A stretch of DNA of 27,045 bases from Ww85 sp963745765 (GTDB lineage: Bacteria; Desulfobacterota; Desulfobulbia; Desulfobulbales; Desulfocapsaceae): the NCBI GenBank assembly GCA_963745765.1, contig CAVUYQ010000028.1, positions 1-27,045 on the forward strand, in the 5' to 3' direction. Below are positions 22,636-27,045 of the stretch, piece by piece; the stretch's first letter is position 1, and the number at the start of each line of letters is the position of its first letter. The notes under the pieces are model-generated. The model saw only the letters and a list, made by a program, of their open reading frames with translations. It made no database searches and was not told where the DNA came from. A program made the translations under genes and the position numbers.

Positions 22636-23258
22636 TCTTCTTTTAACCTTGATTGCTATCTTCAGACTCCTCCGCTTTCTTTGCAAGCTGGCATATAGGT
22701 TACGATCGGCGACTCAGGGAAGATGTCTTGCCACCCAATTGATACCCTTTAACGGGCTGTTCGCAGGAGAAATTCGGGGGACATCCATGATAAGTATTGT
22801 CAAGTGGAAAACGAAGCCCTCCACATAGCCTCCAAGAACATTCAAACTGCTCTTCCGAACATATTCCCGGATCCACCCGTGACGAAGCGGAGCCGGGCGG
22901 ATCGGTCGAGATGGGCCCTTCCAAACAAGCTCGTCGGAAGACGGTCCCGCCCGGTGGAGCGGATTGTACGCCGTCTGAATTCCTTTGACTTCTCTTTCCA
23001 ACCTGCTGTGATCGGATCTTTTTATTCTCTTCAAGGGCCAGCATCGATCATGCGACCAGACATCCATTTGCTGCACTTTGAAGTCTGTACGGTTGTTATT
23101 TTCCGCACATGGTGCGACTTCCGCAGAAGATTGAGTTTGGGTCAACCCGCCAGCCTCGAAACAGTATTTCGTTGCATTGCAAGCTCGGCATGCATAGTCC
23201 CCTCTACGGCGAGGACTGACGGGAAGATCGTCATTTCAGCAGGTAATATATCTTTTTT
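22636..23258. other. Gene-free stretch, probably mobile-element debris
   Basis: Overlapping open frames exist on both strands (for example 22714-23145 minus and 22804-23325 plus) but none has a ribosome site or recognisable domain. GGGGGACATCC near 22774 followed by TAAGTATTGTCAA resembles the ends of the dispersed repeat at 24607. I see no intact gene. Confidence 0.4.
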
Positions 23259-24289
23259 TCAGGCCGCCTTCTGTTCCTCGTCAGTCATGAAATCTGTTCC
23301 GGCTTTATCTACCGCCATCATGTAGGCAACCAGCTTTCTGGCAACGGCAAGGGTCGCTCTGTTCCTGTTTCCTTTTTTCAATTCCCGCTCATGTATGGCA
23401 CTCAGCTGCGGATTCCAGTACGGGGCAATCTTGGCGGCCTCAATGAGCATGGTTTGCAGATGTTTGTTGCGCTTCTTTGAGATCGGTCCCCGTTGTGCTT
23501 TGCCTGCTGATTCATGCTGGGCGCTGCAAAGACCACAGTAGCTGATTGCCTGCCGTGTTGAATTAAATCTAGAGGGTTCACCAATTTCGAGTACCCATGT
23601 CAAGGCGGTTACTTCGCCAATTCCCCTGATCGTCATGAGCCGTGCAACTCGGTCCTTAATGAGACTATTGCTGCGTAAGGCCTTTACCAGATGCTTTTGT
23701 ACTCCATGAAACATCTCGAAACCGGCACGACTCAACTTGAGGAGTTCTTTGACCGATTGCGGGATCTCGTCAACCGTCTCCAACAGCCTGTTGAAGTATT
23801 CTTCCCCCGCAACCGCTTCTTGCTGTAGCCGGCTCCAACTTCCATCAGCAGGCCGGACATTTTGTTTTGCATCTTGACTGCTGTTCGCACGATATGATTG
23901 CGATAGCGCAGAACCCGCCTCAATTCCCGGATCTCTGTCGGCAGCATGTAGCATTCAGGCAACAGATTTACCCTGAGAAGATCGGCGATCTTTTCGGCAT
24001 CGGCACGGTCGTTTTTCTTCTTGGCGACGGTGATCGCCTTGAGCATCTCGGGATGCGCCACCTTCAACCCTTCGGCATACGGGGCCAGGTAGTCATAGAT
24101 CCAACCGGTAAATATAGTGGCTTCCATTGCCCCGATCCAGGGCCCCGGTATTTCTGAAAGCCATTCATCCAACGCTTTGCAGCTGGCTTCAATGCTCCCC
24201 TCGCCGACGAGGCGTCCATCATACGTTTTGATGCAATAAGCGATCACCTTCTTGTGAATATCCAGGCCAATGTAGTAAAGTGTTCTCAT
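23259..24289 (-). pseudogene. IS110-family transposase with a frameshift in a G-run
   Basis: The minus-strand ATG 24289 (AAGGAGG 5 nt before) opens MRTLYYIGLDIHKKVIAYCI, the DEDD catalytic domain of IS110 transposases (D in GLDIHK, E in GAMEAT, KKNDRADAEKIADLL). At about 23804-23808, a run of five G on the coding strand, the frame shifts: KKRLRG is followed in the other frame by EEYFNRLLETVDEIPQ and the C-terminal Transposase_20 domain (TIRGIGEVTALTWVLEIGEPSRF, YCGLCSAQHESAGK), ending at 23259. Six Gs would restore a single protein of about 343 residues. IS110 ends lack clear inverted repeats, so element borders are not assigned. Mutation, sequencing error in a homopolymer, or transcript slippage are all possible. 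Confidence 0.85.
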
Positions 24290-24385
24290 GGAAACCTCCT
24301 TGTTGGTTTTTCTGGGCGTATCCTTTGCAGGATGTGTCCCAGCTGTTTGCTTGTTACAAACATTTTGAACCACTTGGAGGTTTCC
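24290..24385. repeat. Inverted repeat in the IS110 leader
   Basis: GGAAACCTCC (24290-24299) and GGAGGTTTCC (24376-24385) are exact reverse complements about 76 bp apart. One arm contains the transposase ribosome binding site. Pairing in the transcript would hide that site, a plausible way to damp transposase translation. Confidence 0.5.
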
Positions 24386-24431
24386 TGCAACCCTGACTAC
24401 TTATGCATTCAAACAGTATACTTATCTCTAA

Positions 24432-24572
24432 GAGCCTGTCAGATTATGCCTTTTTTCCATATTTCTGCGTTATTTTCTAAAAATCAATGCTCGCAATATC
24501 AGTTATATGGCTGTGCTTGATTTTCTGAAAATGGTTTGATTTGAGAAAAAATTGCGATAATGCGACAGGCTC
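24432..24572. mobile_element. 141-bp MITE-like hairpin element
   Basis: Termini GAGCCTGTC (24432-24440) and GACAGGCTC (24564-24572) are perfect inverted repeats, extending with mismatches through ATTAT and a T-rich run. Further inside, TTTTCTAAAAATCAA pairs with the TTGATTTTCTGAAAA region, so nearly the whole sequence can fold on itself. It encodes nothing. Size, structure and AT-rich interior fit a miniature inverted-repeat element; no target duplication is obvious. Confidence 0.7.
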
Positions 24573-24606
24573 CTCGTATTCCGTCTTTAATTAGTGATCT
24601 TGTTTC

Positions 24607-24637
24607 AAGAAACAGGAAATGAATTAAGTATTGTCAC
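24607..24637 (+). repeat. 31-bp dispersed repeat, copy 2
   Basis: Matches the segment at 19618-19648 at 27 of 31 positions. It lies between the MITE-like element and the IS630 insertion. Confidence 0.5.
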
Positions 24638-24689
24638 ACTCGTGTTGTTGTATGTCAAAACCATAGGTAATGGCAAAGCTAGTGTCCTG

Positions 24690-25352
24690 TCAAGTGTGAA
24701 TTGACGGATATAGCCGTGCTAATTTTATTCTGGCATCATCTGCAGTAAACTGCCAATTCACAATCGACTTTTTATTGTTACGATAGTTCTGCCAGGCGGT
24801 CGCTTCCCTTCGGACATCTTCTATGTTGTCAATCCTTCTGTTCAGGCACTGACCCGTCAGTACATTCAATTCTATCTCTGCCATATTCAACCAACTCCCA
24901 TGTTTCGGAGTAAACACGAAATCAAATCTGTCCCAGAGCTGTTTTGCTTGGACTGGCCGGAAAGCTTCGTAAAGCGATCCTGGCGTATGAGTATTAAGAT
25001 TATCCATCACTAATGTTATTTTTTCAGCATCACTGTAAAGCGTGGCTATGTCTTCAAGAAAGCTTGCCCAGTCTAATTTGGTTTTCCTCTCTGTTATTTT
25101 GACAAGTCGCTTCCCGGCCAATGGCTCATTGGCCATAAAAATATTACATACTCCGTGACGTTTATATTCATAATCATACTTGGCAATTCTACCTGGAGCT
25201 GAAACTATTCGATTTTTAGTTTCCCCAATAAGCTGTTTGGGGGATTCATCCATGCAAACCACCGGAAACCTTGGATCATAAGGACGCTTATAGACCTCCA
25301 AAACCTTTTCCATACAGGCCACAAAATTGCCATTCTGACCTGGTGGAATCAC
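24690..25352 (-). CDS. IS630 transposase, second frame (DDE catalytic domain)
   Basis: About 220 residues from the first in-frame start, but most likely made only as a frameshift fusion with the preceding frame. It has the DDE residues in VVCMDESPKQL, LVMDNLNTHTPGSL and SWLNMAEIELN, and TPKHGSWLN is a hallmark of the family. Read in this frame upstream of its GTG, the sequence continues as family-like text (KNELKPWRHQGWVIPPGQ) back to an A8 run (25384-25391), where it joins the first frame after QVLKK. Independent initiation is unlikely because no ribosome site precedes 25352. Confidence 0.85.
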   Translation of the reverse strand: MIPPGQNGNFVACMEKVLEVYKRPYDPRFPVVCMDESPKQLIGETKNRIVSAPGRIAKYDYEYKRHGVCNIFMANEPLAGKRLVKITERKTKLDWASFLEDIATLYSDAEKITLVMDNLNTHTPGSLYEAFRPVQAKQLWDRFDFVFTPKHGSWLNMAEIELNVLTGQCLNRRIDNIEDVRREATAWQNYRNNKKSIVNWQFTADDARIKLARLYPSIHT

Positions 25353-25822
25353 CCATCCTTGGTGGCGCCAAGGTTTAAGTTCGTTTTTTTTAACACTTGA
25401 CGAATTGTTTCGTGAGAAACCTTATCAATATATTCAAGTTCAACAACCTGATCAGCCAACAATCGCAATGACCATTTTGCAAAACCATCAGGAGGGTCAC
25501 TGCAACTCAGAGCAATAAGATGGGCTTCAAAATCACCGTCAGCTTTTTTGGCATAAATACGACTACCTTTCTGGCCATTCAAGGTAATGTCCATGCCTAA
25601 TTCGACAAACCGCTTTTTTATGCGATCTATTTTTCTCATACCTATTTTAAGCACACGGGCAATTTCTTCGTTTGTTGATCGCTTCCCTTGATATTTCCCT
25701 TCGTCACAACCAAGTAAAATTAAGGCGTTTATGACTTTCTGCGATTTATGCTTACCCTTGGAAGAAATTTCTTTTAAGAAGCCTCGCTCTTCTTTGGTTA
25801 AAGTCACCGTGTATTTCTTCAT
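25349..25822 (-). CDS. IS630 transposase, first frame (helix-turn-helix domain)
   Basis: About 157 residues from ATG 25822, which is preceded by AAAGGAGG at 5 nt. It holds the N-terminal DNA-binding part: STNEEIARVLKIGMRKIDRIKKRF, then a winged-helix-like region ending SHETIRQVLKK. Beyond this the 0 frame reads TNLNLGATKDG and stops, whereas relatives continue KNELKPW, which is exactly what the -1 frame gives. The coding strand has TTAAAAAAAACG at the switch, so A-AAA-AAA can serve as a -1 slippery site or a transcriptional slippage run. Confidence 0.85.
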   Translation of the reverse strand: MKKYTVTLTKEERGFLKEISSKGKHKSQKVINALILLGCDEGKYQGKRSTNEEIARVLKIGMRKIDRIKKRFVELGMDITLNGQKGSRIYAKKADGDFEAHLIALSCSDPPDGFAKWSLRLLADQVVELEYIDKVSHETIRQVLKKTNLNLGATKDG

Positions 25823-25875
25823 ATCCACCTCCTTTGGTAGTTTATGAAGAAATATATCACATTTCTTGCGTCATA

Positions 25876-27045
25876 TCAAGCTTGACATGACACTAGGTAG
25901 AGGTCTTCCCGAAACTCACCTAATTGCTCCTTTTCTGTCAGGTTCCGATTGGTGGCCGCCACTACACGCACATTCACTTTAACCGAAATCGAATCACCAA
26001 CACGCTCAAACTCTCTTTCTTGAAGAAACCGGAGCAGCTTAAGCTGGATTATCGGAGAGATGTCCCCGATCTCATCAAGAAAAATGGTGCCGTCATCCGC
26101 TATCTGGAATCGTCCCTTCCGATCCTTAACAGCTCCGGTGAAAGCGCCCTTGACATGGCCGAACAATTCGCTTTCGAGGAGGTTTTCGGCCAGGGCGCCG
26201 CAGTTGACTTTTATAAAGGGCTTCCCCGCCCGGATGCTGTTATAATGAAGCGCATCGGCCACCAGCTCCTTTCCTGTTCCGCTTTCCCCCGTTATCAAAA
26301 CCGATGTCTCGGTTTCGGAAAGGTCCTCGATCGTGCGATAAATCCCTTGCATAAAGGGATTTTTTCCGACAATTCGGTGGAATTGATGCCGCTCTTCCAG
26401 TTCCCGTTCCAGGTTGCTCAACCGCGTGACATCCCGGACCACCAGAACAGCACCGCTAAACTTCCCATTGGCATCCAGGAGGGGAGAACCGGTGAGCAGC
26501 ACCACCTGGCTAGCCCGATCCGCGCGCTGACATTCAACACGGAATTCCTTGATAGTGCTTTTCGTTTCCAAGGTTTTCTTCAGGACCTTGACGCAGGCTT
26601 TTTTGCAGTCTGTCTGCATTTCTCCAAAACCTTTGTGCAGAATGTCCCCGGAGGAAAAATCACAGATGCTTCGTGTCGCGTCGTTGACCTCGATTACTTC
26701 CATTTCCGTATTCACCGTAATTACTGCATCCTGAAGGCTTGAAAAAATCGCCTCGAGGTGGCGGCGGTAACGCTCGTTCTCGGTTTCGAGCTGGGATTTT
26801 TCCGCCAGTATATCCTTGTGCCGCAGACCGTTGCGAGTCGAGCGAAGCAACGCTGAACAATTGATGGGCTTGACAAGATAGTCGAAGGCGCCGGCCCGGA
26901 GAGCCTCGGCAGCCGTTTCGATATGGGGGTATCCTGTCACCATGATAACCGGGCAAATCAAGGCCCGCTCCCTGACGGTTTTCAGGATATCGAGGCCGCT
27001 GATCGTGCCGAGGTGAATATCAGCAATGATCAGGTCCAGCGATAT
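25876..27045 (-). pseudogene. NtrC-type regulator (REC-PAS-AAA+), 3' end cut off by IS630; 5' end outside window
   Basis: The frame is open at the window edge (ISLDLIIADIHLGTISGLDI, with the receiver phospho-acceptor in IIADIHL), continues through VTGYPHIETAAEAL and YLVKPI, then a PAS domain (YRRHLEAIFSSLQDAVITVN...SGAVLVVRDVTRL) and the AAA+ sigma-54 activator domain with GESGTGKE, GAFTGA and LDEIGDIS. At GEFREDLY the coding sequence runs into the IS630 terminus at TA 25894 and ends with six IS-encoded residues at 25876. The rest of AAA+ (sensor 2) and the Fis helix-turn-helix are absent, so it cannot bind DNA or activate properly. The sequence on the far side of the IS does not resume the gene, indicating a deletion or rearrangement. 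Confidence 0.88.

Larger units (their letters stand above)
24680..25895 (-). mobile_element. Complete IS630-family insertion sequence with TA target duplication
   Basis: The element spans 24682-25893 (1212 bp). Left end GTGTCCTGTCAAG and right end (read inward on the minus strand) GTGTCATGTCAAG are inverted repeats with one mismatch, and similarity continues for about 25 bp. Both are flanked by TA (24680-24681 and 25894-25895), the IS630/Tc1-mariner target. It contains two overlapping transposase frames. It interrupts the NtrC-type regulator on its right side. Confidence 0.88.

Noticed and set aside
22714..23145. 143-codon minus-strand frame (MTQTQSSAEVAPC...) as a gene
   Set aside because: Open frames exist on both strands here, there is no ribosome site, and no domain could be recognised.

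Overview
The window looks like a chromosomal segment of a Desulfobulbales-like (Desulfobacterota) sulfate reducer or sulfur disproportionator. This assignment is inferred from a DsrC-family protein beside a sulfite-oxidase-type gene, a split two-subunit glycine decarboxylase, an apparent UGA-encoded selenoprotein and heavy use of sigma-54 regulation. No rRNA or tRNA gene was seen. Decay is conspicuous: a hybrid histidine kinase, an acetolactate synthase, a CopA copper ATPase, a sulfite-oxidase-like enzyme and an NtrC-type regulator are all broken or truncated, and insertion sequences lie at the right end.

Layout. (1) 1-1564: a secreted vWA-OmpA protein behind a near-consensus sigma-54 promoter, with a nested palindrome upstream that looks like an enhancer site, closed by a strong terminator. 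(2) 1780-2715: the collapsed remains of a hybrid sensor kinase. (3) 2931-10488: a glycine-cleavage and lipoylation operon: an Lrp/AsnC regulator preceded by a GACCAT microsatellite, then gcvT, gcvH, gcvPA, gcvPB, a single-chain LipB-LipA fusion that would both attach and mature the lipoyl group needed by GcvH, and a MutY-like glycosylase without an iron-sulfur cluster motif. (4) 10523-18296: a metal and envelope stress island: the CopA tail, a DUF2933 mini-protein, a redoxin whose first active-site position is an in-frame TGA (Sec-Leu-Pro-Cys), a DUF302 protein, a ZraP-like periplasmic protein, a ZraS/ZraR-type two-component system, a Tat-type multicopper oxidase and a SHOCT membrane protein. 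(5) 18297-22635: a polytopic membrane protein of unknown function, the acetolactate synthase relic, a DsrC homologue without its C-terminal cysteines (RspA type), a small unknown protein and a frameshifted sulfite-oxidase-family gene. (6) 22636-27045: a relic-like non-coding stretch, a frameshifted IS110 transposase, a 141-bp MITE-like hairpin, a complete IS630-family element (TA target duplication, A8 slippery run), and the REC-PAS-AAA+ regulator it truncates.

The genes of the metal island appear to form one regulon. zraP and the SHOCT-MCO-zraS-zraR operon each carry a -24/-12 promoter, and upstream of each lie two copies of a CTGT(N11)ACAG dyad spaced exactly 43 bp apart. This is the arrangement expected if ZraR autoregulates its operon and activates zraP.
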